From the NCBI GenBank assembly GCA_963930645.1, contig OZ005653.1, positions 212,336,496-212,400,495 on the forward strand: a stretch of 64,000 nucleotides of DNA, given 5' to 3'. The stretch's first letter is position 1; each line of letters opens with the position of its first letter. The DNA comes from Salticus scenicus. Lineage: Eukaryota > Arthropoda > Arachnida > Araneae > Salticidae. Under the pieces are notes generated by a model that was not told the DNA's origin, did not search any database, and saw nothing but the letters and a program-made list of their open reading frames with translations. Positions 1-11,356 of the stretch are shown here, one piece after another. The translations under genes and the position numbers were made by a program.

Positions 1-3000
1 TTTATATTATGCAATATCGAATTCAGGCAAAACGTGGACCGAAAAATGCTTTTTCTGTCATAAAAAAGGCTGCCATTCCCGGTTGTGGGCACACTTTTTT
101 TACCATTTAAAGCGTGTATTTAACTTACAAATTGTCAAATATGGTCGTTTATATCAACATATAATATTTTATTAGCCTTTTTGTGTATTTTTAAACATTT
201 TTAGAAATGACAACCGCTCCAAAAGAAATAGGTTTTAATGCGCTTGTTAAAGCCATTTAAGATTGCTTAGTAGATAAGAAACTCATACAATTGGCTGATA
301 GAGAATATGGAGGTCTTCAGAGAATATGTGTCCCTCCATAAGAAAAAGTAAGGCATCTTCGCCTGTCAAACTGTAGGTCAAGCGCTCTAAAAATAGGAAC
401 ATCCATAATTTGATAATGATGTCGACTGCTGGATCATCTGATTGGAGCACCTGCTACTATGCCTAACAAGAGCCAACTCATTCAAGTACAGCGAGTATGA
501 TCGTCTGGTGCATCTGAAGTATGCCAATATACATGAAAATTATTTTACTTGTGAGCATTGCACTTCTGATTTGGCGGACGAAGAAGATGACGAATAAAAC
601 TGGGAAAATGCCATTTCTGTTGTTATTTTGGCTACTGAATCCTTACAAGATGAATGCATTTTGTTATTTTCTGTATTTATGGTGGTTTTTCTTATTATAT
701 TCCCATTTATAGAGTATTTTTTAAGTGTTCACACAACCGGGTACACAATTGTTTTTGGCCAAAAATGACCATTTACAAAATTGGTGATAATTTTTTTATG
801 GTTGACGGCATCGGTACAGTTACTATATCAAGCGTTAGCTAAGTGTTCTAGTTTTCCACTGGTATTCATATATTTGCAAATCATTTACTCTGTCAAAAGT
901 TAAAAGCCAAAATCAAAACTGTGCCTACAGCCGGAGACATTCCCTTACATACTTTTACCTTTAAGCATGATTTTATACCTTTTTCCTATATTCCTCTATT
1001 CGTTATAGAAAAAATAAAAATATTTTTAAATATTTTTAATTATATGCATTATTACCTTCAAAAATTATCGCGTATTGTTTTTAGGCTCATAACTCAAACA
1101 TTTAATATTCCACAGATTTTTAGGATTGTAAAGAAATTATTGAGTCTACAGATCTCATTTTGTTCTTAAACGGAAACGAATGACATTTTCTGAAATTCAA
1201 TTACGCATGACATTTTTCGTACGATGAAATTTTTTGCAGGTATTTGACACAAAAGATAGTAACACATAAAATTTTTATTTTTGAAAAAAAAAAAAAAACT
1301 AATATTTGAAATTCTATGTGTCAGAAACTGTCCAACGTACAGAGATGCAGTTTAAACTATTGCCAATTTAATATTTTTTAAAATTGATAACAAAAATTAA
1401 TAGGAAAAATCGCATAATTTTTACTTTTAAAATAACAGCTGATTTATAAAAAAAAATAATAAAAAAATAAATAAAAATCTGAGGAGAAACTGGCAATTTT
1501 GCAGTGTTTAACATTCTACAAAATGTGCAAAAAATTTCCAAAAATGCAATTTTAGATTCATACTAAGATTACTGGTTTTAACAGCATATTAAGAAAAAAA
1601 AAGTAAAAAAAAAAAAAGTCATGCCCTCTTATTTTAAAGTCTAATTTTAATGGACTAATACACCAAACAAGCGAGTAAACAAATTAAAACTATATTAACA
1701 CGTAAAACTTTAACATAAAAATAAACAACAATAGATATGTTTATAAACATAATAAAATCTACGTATTAAATAAATAATCTAGCTAATGAAAAAAATAATA
1801 ATTTAAAAAATATTGCACCGTTGCTACAAAAAGAAATATATTACTGTTTATTGATATGATTTCATGCATTACAGCATTCTTTAAGATAAAAAAGTATATA
1901 AAAATTCGTAGAAAGGTAAATAAAAATAAGCTGCCTTTAGTAATTTTACTTCAGAAAGAAAATGAAATTTGTATTTCTATTAATTAAGAATAAACTAATT
2001 GTTTTGAGGATTGGTGTATCATATTTTCTTAAGATAAATAGTTACTTGCGATAATTATTTTTTAATAAGATTATGTTTTACATGGTTTATTCAAAGAACT
2101 CTTTTTTAGTCTTATATGCATTGGTTTTCATCAAAACATAATTGGAGATTCAAGTTCGCTTTAGACGTGTTAATGAACATAAAAAAGAAATGTGATAAAA
2201 GAGCAGCATAAATGAAAATTTATGGAAAACAGCTGAAAATTAGCAGAATGATTTCTATTAATATTTTGAGAGCTGTTATTAAATAATGCATATAACAAAG
2301 AACAATTTTTAAATAATCATCTTATTTACAAAATTTGATTGGAGATATATAAAATAGATTAAGTGAATGTTTGTTTAATGAAAGCAAGGAACATATACGT
2401 TTCAATTTGTCTCCGTTTGTGAAAGGTACATTTATATATTAATATAAAGGAATATTTAACGTTATTTTATTTAAAATGATATGTGTTAGATTTGAAAGGA
2501 ATGAAAATATTAAATATAAAGGATCTCACACTATATGCTATTAAAGTATTTTTAAGTTATTACTGATTTAAAAATTAAGATAATAATTAAATGAAATTTT
2601 CTTCCGCAAACAAACTTCTATCTATCTTTGAAATTAAAATAACTTTTTTTCATATTTATAAACAATTAGCCGAAATATCCCGTCTATCCCAAGCTCATGT
2701 GAAAAAAGGGTTGCAATAAGGACTAAAGGGAGAGCAAAATTAAATAATTAAGATTTTTTTTCCTTTTATTAAAAACAAGAATGTTATTTTTGAGATATTT
2801 TTCCCTTATCCACTCCGATAACGAATACATTATACATATCAAACCCCCACAGTATTTCAACCTTGGTAATAAGTAGTAACTGTGTTATGTTCGATGGAAA
2901 TCAGTTCAAATTTGTGGAAGGAAATGTAAAAGATACCCACAAACAAATATACATAGAATGACTTTTTTTTATGTTAATATTTGTACACAAAAAGAACGTG

Positions 3001-3800
3001 AACGCTCTGTTCAAAAATAATTTCAATAAAAATTTTCCCATAATGCTTGTGGATATACAATACTTCTTATTTTTAGATGTAGCATATAACTGCATATTTT
3101 TATTTCCATTATCCGACTCCCTTAGGTAACAGAAGTATTATGCTTGTTGATTTAATTAGAATTATGTATAAAGAAGTTTGATCTGCATAAACAACAGTTT
3201 GAATTCAAAACGAAACTGACTTTAGCATGCATAATATTAAGGAAAAGCTAACTCACCTCTCTCCTGCACTTCCTGTGGTCGCTTGAAATACAGCTTATGC
3301 CACACAAATAAAAAAGGATGAAATCCGATTGCTTACTATATTTGAGATTTTCTTTCAGAATTTTAGGAACAAAAACAGAATCTTTCAAATATTTTAGCAC
3401 AGGGTTAAAACCATTTCGAATACATGTAAAGGCATTTTTTTATGCCTTGAGTGAATTATAAAGATAATAGAGAATACGATTTCTTATTTGAATAATATAT
3501 CAATTAATGAATAATTTACGGCTAGACTTCCGTATTAATGTTCGAATGGTTTTCACTAAGAATAAAGTACTTCTGTTTTTCATGAATATGTTCCGAGAGA
3601 GTAAAAAAACATAACAATAACAAAAAAAAAAAAAAAGAAAAGAATGAAAGTTTGGTTTCTCTCTATCGTCACGTGATTGTCTGTCACTGCTCGACTGGCG
3701 CCGTCCCCGCTCCCATTAAGTCAACAATGTTCGTCAAATTTTTTATATTGAGTTTTCAAATGACATACAATTTTGAAGATCTCCTGATCTAAAAAAGGCT
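1..3800. other. AT-rich non-coding stretch
   Basis: No convincing gene is visible. The open frames here are under 85 codons, rich in Phe, Ile, Tyr and Lys as expected for random AT-rich DNA, and show no domain motif. Poly-A runs occur near 1284, 1605 and 3625. A less AT-rich patch at about 3660-3720 contains CACGTG but no coding signal that I can read. Confidence 0.7.
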
Positions 3801-3999
3801 TTTTGTTATTTCGTCAGTGTATACGTACGAATGTTTGTGTATAAGTATGTGTGTGGGTAATCTTCTGACTATCATAACTTTAAAAGTAATGAAGACAGAA
3901 CGACGAAACTTCAGAATTAAGACAGGTTTAGTGTACAGATAATATACCCAAATTTTAGGGAAAATTGAAAACTGGAAAAGGGACCTTAGATCCGTATCT

Positions 4000-4400
4000 C
4001 ACAACGGCTCTAACGATTTTCTTGAAACCTGCTATATAAACGCCACTTTAGATGGGCTTTTTATGTGTTAATTGGTTACTTCAGGAAAACTGATAGACTT
4101 CTTGTATAATTAGGTCAATTTTAGGTCTCCTAAGTATGTTCCTTTAAAAAAGCCTTTCAGGATATTCTTCAAACTCGCCATATTAACTCCCCTTTATATA
4201 TCCTTTCGTATGTTATTATTATTTTCCGACGAACAAATGCGTTTGTGAAGTTTTGGAGAAAATCGACAATGGGACCAAAAGTCGGTGTTTCAAAAACGAC
4301 TCTAACAATTTTCTTAAAAACTGCTACATAAATTCCTTTCTTGGTTGTCCTTTGGCATGCATTACCTGGAAAATATGTTGGCGTCCTTATTAGGTAGATC
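4000..4400. repeat. Degenerate direct duplication, about 290 bp period
   Basis: A phrase of the form CTCTAACxATTTTCTT followed by a CTGCTAxATAAA motif occurs at about 4008 and again at about 4300, so two diverged copies lie about 292 bp apart. The flanking wording (a clause on 'gaaaa' and 'aaaattgxxaa') is also loosely shared. It is probably the interior of an old interspersed repeat. No coding capacity is seen. Confidence 0.45.
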
Positions 4401-4461
4401 AGTTAAATATATCAGAAATGAGTGTTTCAAATAAACATAGCTAACTTTTTTTTTTTTTTTA

Positions 4462-4800
4462 CTTTCCCTTACCCATATACCCATACATATGGTAGAGAAA
4501 GTATTGCTTTTGGGTCAAACTTTCGAAATTAAGTTTTTGTTATATATACACATTTTAAGCTCCCTTGAAATAAAAAAAAACTTGTTTTTAGTGGTTGGTG
4601 TGGTGTCTCTGACTTTTATCCGCACATCTCAAGAAAATATAGTAGCAGAAAGTTCAAGCTTGGTATTCTAAATGTGTATTACATAGAGATGCTACACTAG
4701 ATTTTTCGTTGAAATCAAACAAATGGCTGGTGTACAGGGCCATCCAAGAGAATTCCAATACATTATATCTATAGGGAAATTTCTCGTAACATCTGTAAGA
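4462..4800 (-). mobile_element. Terminal-hairpin repeat fragment, minus orientation
   Basis: The stretch opens with a stem-loop whose arms are ACTTTCCCTTACCC and GGTAGAGAAAGT. It then reads through a sequence that matches, in inverse orientation, the block at about 34440-34792: shared landmarks include TTGGGTCAAA, CTTGGTATTCTAAATGT, GATGCTACACTA and a GTACAGGGxCA motif. It is therefore another copy of the family at 33841-34792. The other end of this copy was not located, so it may be truncated. Confidence 0.6.
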
Positions 4801-5898
4801 TCTATAAGCTGTCTTAAGCAAAACGGAATGAACATTTTTTTTAATGCATAAAAGCATGTTTTGCTGGATTGTGGTATGGAAATCACTCATCATTCGCTTA
4901 CAGGGCTACCCAAAGTATTTCGATATATTGTGGCATCGAAATTACTGGGATTGTAATTCATTTTGTGTTAGATGCTTTTCAAGTAAGACTAAATTAACGT
5001 ACACAGTTTATAGTGCACATTGTTTATAAAGAATACACAGGGCTGACCAAAATTGAGCTAAACGTCCCGTTGGAAATAATTGATGAAAGTCCCTTGCTAT
5101 GTCGACTAACACTGCTCAGGAATGTTTCATACAAATACTGTAAACAAATCTTTTTTTTTTTTTTTTTTTCTTTTTTAAGTTCTATTTTGAACTCTGCGTT
5201 TATTTAATTTTGAAATGCCCTGATTATGAAATTCCTATTTTTAGCGGTTGATCTGTATGTACATCTGTTATCGGCATAATTTAAAAACAATAAATACAAA
5301 TTTAGTATTTTGAATTTCGTATTAGGTTACCACTTAAAAATCTGAACAAGATTGGGATGTTTAAAAGCAAATTAATAACAGCCTCGATATAATTTTTTTA
5401 GTACTTGTAAGGTACTATAACTGAAGTGGGTGGGGGGTTGAGGGAGACAGTTGAGGGATATATCAAATAAAACTGTCCCTAAACCTATTTTAGATTATTT
5501 TTAAAGTATATTAAATTTTATTATCTTACCTTATTGAACTAAAGTTTTATTACGGAAATCACCTTTAGATTATTGAATTTGCAGGGTTGGTGAAAGTTAT
5601 GCGAATGACACACCATAATTTTTTTATGTAACGCGGTACGTAGATTGTATTTAACATAACTTCACGTCGATACGTATCAGTCTGCTCTCACAGAAAAAGT
5701 TGTTAGCAATGCAGATTTTTGAAACAATTCAGGGCTTCTAATCACACAAATGTCTAAAAGGGTATATCATGTATGTAGTAAAGGTGATGAGAATTGAATG
5801 TTTGTTATACACCAGAATTTTTAGATTTACTACTACACAAACTGGTTACGTAAAAAAAAAAAAAAAAAATCTTACTCAAGCTGTACATGATATATCTA
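4800..5898. other. Repeat-rich non-coding stretch
   Basis: No gene is supported. Contents are AT-rich sequence, a poly-T run near 5150-5170 and a poly-A run near 5852. The small open frames in both directions are low-complexity. Confidence 0.6.
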
Positions 5899-5918
5899 TC
5901 TATAATAATAAAAGAAGA

Positions 5919-5961
<43 letters not shown>

Positions 5962-7602
5962 CTGTCTGTCTCTCTGTCATTCTGTGCATCTATACGTTCA
6001 ACCCCTAATGAACGCAGAAGTATAAAATTTGACATACGGGTGCTCAGAAGCCTTCCCGAGTTGATAGTCAAAACAGAATTTAAAAATTTTAATTAGTTGC
6101 GGAGATATTAATTAAAATGTAGACCTATGTCTTAATCAAAAAGCGATCTCAATGCCTCAGAATTCACCTCGATTGCATAAAAGTAGATATTTTAACGGAG
6201 TTACAAGCAGAAAAAATGGAAAATAAATTAGAAATATTAGTCCGATCATTACGAATTTGGTACCAAATGAAAAGGGAATTTTTTCCAAATCTAAGAGTGC
6301 AAGCGGCTTATCGATACATCAAGTCGATTTTTTAAAATTAACTAAACTATGAAATTTAGTTGGCAACAGGCAGACGATTTTCTAAGCGGTCTCGATCGGA
6401 AACAAAACACGTACGAGACAACTGTCTGATGAAAACGGAAATGGTTCTAATCAATTAAGATATCATGTGTTTTATACTGGGGGGGGGGGGGAGGAAATTG
6501 CAATTTAAAATTTTTTTCAAATTTTCATTCACGTTACATTTGAATTAATATTCGGCCTAGACAGCATATTATAAAGCTACTGTTCAATTTCCATGAAAAT
6601 ATATGAATAATTAAAGAATGAATATTTATTGGAAAAAGATTGTCTTCTTTTATATTTTGCAGTATTTGCAGCCGTCGAAATTTCGTAGTATGTAGTTTTA
6701 ATGCCCGATAATTCGACTGTGAATATTTTTGAAAGAGTACGATTATTAGGGAGGGCTTGATGGAGAGGGAAAAAAGGCAAAAAAAAAGAGTTACAGCGTT
6801 TGAAATTGGTTGGCATATTAAGATTTTAAGGCAAGGTATTTGGTTTTTTTTTTTTTTATCTCAGCTTCTAATTAAAATAATTTCATAAGTAATACATCAT
6901 TTGAAAGCTATGTTGATTTGGAATTGAACAGTAGATTACAGAAATTTCTACCGCCGGATGGCGCTGAAATATTTTAAAATTTCAATATTTCAAATTCTAA
7001 TTATGATTATATTATTTTTAATACATCATTCGAAAGATATTTTAAAGTTCTTTTATATTATCGAAAGTATTATTCGAGATTTTACCCGATTTACACGTTT
7101 TAAGGTTTCCTGTTTAGGTTTTCTTTTGTATCTCAGCTACTAATTAAAATATTTTCACAAGTAATACATCATTTGAAAGGTTTGTTGATTTAGAATTGAA
7201 CAGTAGATTACAGAAATTTCTACCGCCAGATGGTGATGTAATATTTTAAAATTTCAATATTTTAAATTCTAATGAGCGAGGAAGGTGTTGTATGTTCTAA
7301 AACGGGAAAAGGCGCCGCAGGCGCCACCGAGCGGGACTTTGCTAAAGTCAGAAATTTGAAAGATCATAACATGGTGAGCGAACAGGCTGTTTCAGATATT
7401 AAAAGTGGCAGAGGGCGCCGCAGGCTACCGAGCGGGAATTTAATGCGATTAAACTTTTCAATAAAGATATTCTTACTATATGTCAATAAGCTGTTGTAAG
7501 ATCTGAAACGGGAAAAAGGCGCCGCAGGCGCCACCGAGCGGAATTTTCATAAAGTCGGATTTTTCAACGATCGCGAACCAGCTGGTCGCCGAAGGCGGCT
7601 AG
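5899..7602 (+). mobile_element. Non-autonomous Helitron, copy 1 of a head-to-tail pair
   Basis: The 5' end is A|TC followed by TATAATAATAAAAGAAG and a (GTCT)n tract at about 5920-5977. The 3' end is CTAG|T at 7599-7603, preceded by a short stem (CGCC-GAA-GGCG) and by the palindrome ACCAGCTGGT. A TC start, a CTAG end with a nearby hairpin, and insertion between A and T are the accepted Helitron hallmarks. The 1.7-kb interior is shared with the adjacent copy at 7603-9268 and partly, in reverse, with 11357-13958. No Rep/helicase reading frame is present, so it would depend on enzyme supplied elsewhere. The open frame at 7272-7499 spans the GC-rich hairpin repeats and is not taken as a gene. Confidence 0.75.
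7305..7545 (+). repeat. Iterated GC-rich hairpins inside Helitron copy 1
   Basis: Three occurrences of a hairpin-plus-tail unit are visible near 7312, 7415 and 7521. The first and third read GGCGCC-GCA-GGCGCC followed by ACCGAGCGG; the middle one is a decayed version (GGCGCCGCAGGC then TACCGAGCGGGA). Each is followed by a phrase containing AAAGTC. The same set recurs in copy 2 near 8980, 9088 and 9184. They are far more GC-rich than the surroundings and resemble the terminal hairpin of the element. Confidence 0.75.
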
Positions 7603-9268
7603 TATAATAATAAAAGAAGATGTCTGTCTGTCTGTCTCTCTGTCTGTCTGAGCATCTATACGTTCAGCCCCTACTGAACGCAGAAGTATAAAATTTGACA
7701 TACGTGTGCTCAGAAGCCTTCCCGAGTTGATAGTGAAAACAGAATTTAAAAATTTTAATTAGTTGCGGAGATATTAATTAAAATGTCGACCCATGTCGAT
7801 GGAAAAATGACCGAGAAAAAGAAACTTTCTCTCAGCAGACGATTTTCTACGCTGTCTCGATCGGAAACAAAACACATGGAGACAACGGTCTGCGATAAAA
7901 AAGGAAATGAATGTAACCAATTAAGATATCACGTGCTTCATAGTGGGGATAAAAATTGCAATTTTCAACCTTTTTCAAATTTTCATTCACGTTACATTTG
8001 AATTAATATTTGGCCTAGACAGCATATTATAAAGCTACTGTTCAATTTTCATGAAAATATATGAATAAATAAAAAAATGACGTATTTATTGGAAAAATAT
8101 TAAGTTTTCTTTTATACTTTGCAGTATTTTAAATTGAGATATGCTGTTGAAATTTCGCAGTATTTGGTTTTAATGCCCAATAATTCGATTGTGAATATTT
8201 TTGAAAGAGTACGATTATTAGGGAGGGCTTGAGGAAGGGGGAAAAGGGGCAAAAATAAAAATTAAAAAAAAGAGTTACTGCGTTTGAAATTGGTTGGTAT
8301 ATTTAGATTTTAAGGCAAGGTAAATCGAATGCGAATATTTTCGAGTGTAAAATTATTATTATCGGCGGAAAGGGGGGGGGAGAGCGAAGGGGCAAAGATG
8401 TAGAAAAGGAACGGGAGTTTCGGAGAACACAACGGAATACCCAGAACACCTTTATTTTTTAATATTTTGCAGAGTTTCGAATTCGAATTTCTGCTCACAT
8501 ACCGTACTAAGGATTTTAACGTTATATAGCCCAGAATTATGCAAGTTTCGGGGATTACTGAAAGAAATTTCGCAGAATAAAAGAAAAAAAAAATACATTT
8601 TAATTTACATTTAATTGCAAATAAAATTTTATTCTAATATTCTAATACGTGTATTTCAAATTCTAATTATGATTAAATTATTTTTAATACTTCATTCGAA
8701 AGACATTTTGAAATACTTTTATATTATCAAATCGAAATTGGAATTCGAGATTTCACCTGATTTACACGTTTTAAGGTGTCCTGATTAGGTTTTCTTTTGT
8801 ATTACAGCTACTAATTAAAATAATTTCATAAGTAATACATCGTTTGAAAGCTTTGTTGATTTGGAATTGAACAATATATTACAGAAATTTATACCGCCAG
8901 ATGGCGCTGTAATATTTTAAATTTACAATATTTCAAATTCTAATGAGCGAGGAAGGTGTTGTAAGTTCTAAAAGGGGGATAAGGCGCTTCAGGCGCCACC
9001 GAGCGGGACTTAGCTAAAGTCAGAAATTTGAAAGATCATAACATGGTGAGCGAACAGGCTGTTTCAGATATTGAAAAGGGAACAGGGCGCCGAAGGCGCT
9101 ACCGAGCGGGAATTTACTGCGATTTCAATAAGCTATTTTCACGATATATCAATAAGCTGTTATTAGACCTGAAACTGGAAAAAGGCGCCTCAGGCGCCAC
9201 CGAGCGGGAGTTTCGTAAAGTCGGATTTTTTAGGGATCGCGAACCAGCTGGTCGCCGAAGGCGGCTAG
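7603..9268 (+). mobile_element. Non-autonomous Helitron, copy 2, fused to copy 1
   Basis: It begins TATAATAATAAAAGAAGATG directly after the CTAG of copy 1, so the initial TC found in copy 1 is missing. It repeats the (GTCT)n leader, the central block and three GC-rich hairpins, and ends with the same CGCCGAAGGCGGCTAG terminus at 9268 followed by T. Length (1.67 kb) and order match copy 1. A downstream TA microsatellite runs to about 9298. It carries no replication protein. The open frame at 9028-9321 covers the repeated hairpin segment and the microsatellite and is rejected as a gene. Confidence 0.72.
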
Positions 9269-9300
<32 letters not shown>

Positions 9301-9561
9301 ATAAATTTATCATATATATGAGATAAATGTAATTATTTATGATATATATATGACAACTAAAAGTAAATTTTAAAATATCGATAAACATGAATGTGCCTAT
9401 CACACTCTAGAAATTCTTTAAAACTTTTTACTTTCACTATTTTTTTATTTTTTTTAATGAATGATATTAATAAAAAATTAAATGATCAGTTCTACGCTCC
9501 AGAAGAACCAAGAGTTTGCAATATTGTTAACATTTTTTTTTTTCCTTTTTAAAGTAATATA

Positions 9562-9603
<42 letters not shown>

Positions 9604-11030
9604 CCGAGGCCTATTTTTAGAGATATTTAATACGTTCTATTTCTTTTTCGTATGCGGTATAATGTCATTAACATTCATTTTGATTTTAAGAATTACAAGA
9701 CAAAAATTATTTTATGAAGTAAAAGTTTTTATTTGTATGGCAAACTTGTTTGGTTATTAAATTCAAATTAGAGTGTGCATATTTTCTGATATTTACCTGT
9801 AATCATTTAAATAATTATGTACTGGAAATTTTTATTTTCTACTCGTTTATCTAATAATATATAAAAAAAAAGTCTTTGGAATAAATCTTACCATGTTTAT
9901 ACACGCTCAAAAATCTAATTAGCATATCGTAAATATTTACTTTTGTACTTCTTTTAATTTTATAATATTATTAAAAAACTACATGTTTAGAGTACCAGTT
10001 TTGGAAAAAGATATTTTAGAAAGTTAAAAAATAAAAATAAAAATAAAAATAAAATACATATTTTAAAATCGTTTAGCGGAAATAACGTAAATCACAGTTT
10101 TTAAATTTTAATCTTAATTAAAAAAAAAAAAAAAATAAATAGAGTTTACCCAGTAACGTATTCCCATTACCTAATTAAGTAAGACGATATATCTAGAGCA
10201 TCTATAAAATATTTGCAATATTTTACATTAAACGGAGGTTTAAAAACTTTGTGATATGTTTATTCTTTAAAAAAAAAATTGCTTTTGTTAGAAAGTAACA
10301 CAGCATCTGTTTTACAGTTTAGTATTAACTTTTTTTTTTTTTTTTTTGCTGTTGTTTACACATGCAGGCATTTTAATTATGTAAGATGAAAAAATGCTTA
10401 ATTTATCATCAAGTATTAACTGGGAGCATAATTATTATAAACAGGCGGCAAATAAGAATTTAAATCTAGTTATTTATGGGAAAATTTCATGATACATAAA
10501 TAAAGAATTGCTGGTAATATTACATGTATAAAATATTATTAGCATAAAAAAACAGAAAATCAAGTTTTATGTATTTATAAATATATTATTGTGTGTTAAT
10601 ATGTATTGGTAAGACAAAGAAAACATTTAATTTAGACATAAATATGTCTTCTTTTTAAAATATAATTTCAATTCATTATAGATAACTTATAACTGACCAG
10701 GTATTAAAATATATTATTATTTTAATTTTTTAAATACAGTCACATAATTAAAATAATTCTACATTTTTATTTTCGTATTCAGTGACCTCAAAACGCGTAA
10801 GTATAGCAAAAAATATACATTGAAATTTGTAAACGAAATTAATATTTTATTAGAATCTGGGTATAAGAAAGTAGTTATCATTCCTGAGCAGTTTTCTTCA
10901 TTTTTGTAAATGTTCGTATTGTACTTCCATCCATTAATTCACTTAATTTTGGGTAACTTTGTATTTTGTCTATATATTGTGAACACTCTACATAGTTAAA
11001 GAAAGCATAGTGCGGAAAACTCGGAACACA
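9269..11030. other. AT-rich non-coding stretch with TA microsatellites
   Basis: TA-dinucleotide tracts lie at about 9268-9298 and 9565-9601, with AAAT-type and poly-A/T runs at about 10035, 10125 and 10330. I see no gene, RNA gene or recognisable transposon end. Confidence 0.65.
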
Positions 11031-11243
11031 CAGTCGATAACAAAAGTCTCCGAACACTAGCAAAAATTCCTATGTAGAGAAAGTACACTTAATACAGTTT
11101 TGATAAATAAATCCTTGTCGAATCCTGTTTTTAGACTGACTATGAAGGGGATTCGACAAGGATTTATTTCACAAAACCGTATTAAGTGTATTTTTTTTAT
11201 ATAGGAATTTTTGCTAGCGTTCGGAGACTTTTGTTACCGACTG
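11031..11243. mobile_element. Palindromic MITE (snapback), 213 bp
   Basis: Two arms of about 97 bp are near-perfect reverse complements: the left arm begins CAGTCGATAACAAAAGTCTC and the right arm ends with its complement GAGACTTTTGTTACCGACTG. The loop between them is only about 20 bp. Terminal CAGTC with an adjacent TA on the right suggests a Tc1/mariner-type MITE, but no transposase or clear duplication on the left is present. Family assignment is inference. Confidence 0.7.
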
Positions 11244-11356
11244 TACTTAAAATATATTTCCCGTAGTTTCATAGTAAAAATAATAATAATTCCGAATTAT
11301 AATGTTCATGCCATATACTACACGAAATATATTTCTATTCATATTAATATTATATA

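Noticed and set aside
1..130. Possible zinc-knuckle-like CFFCHKKGCH segment of a retroelement
   Set aside because: The final cysteine of a CCHC knuckle is missing and no other gag or pol motif follows; the resemblance is too short to support.
5805..6096. Cys/Ser/Val- or Thr/Asp/Arg-rich frames on both strands
   Set aside because: Translations of the (GTCT)n microsatellite in the Helitron leader.
7272..7499. Possible small protein rich in Gly, Ala and Arg (also 9028-9321)
   Set aside because: The frame is made of the GC-rich hairpin repeats, is not preserved between the two Helitron copies, and ends in microsatellite sequence in the second.
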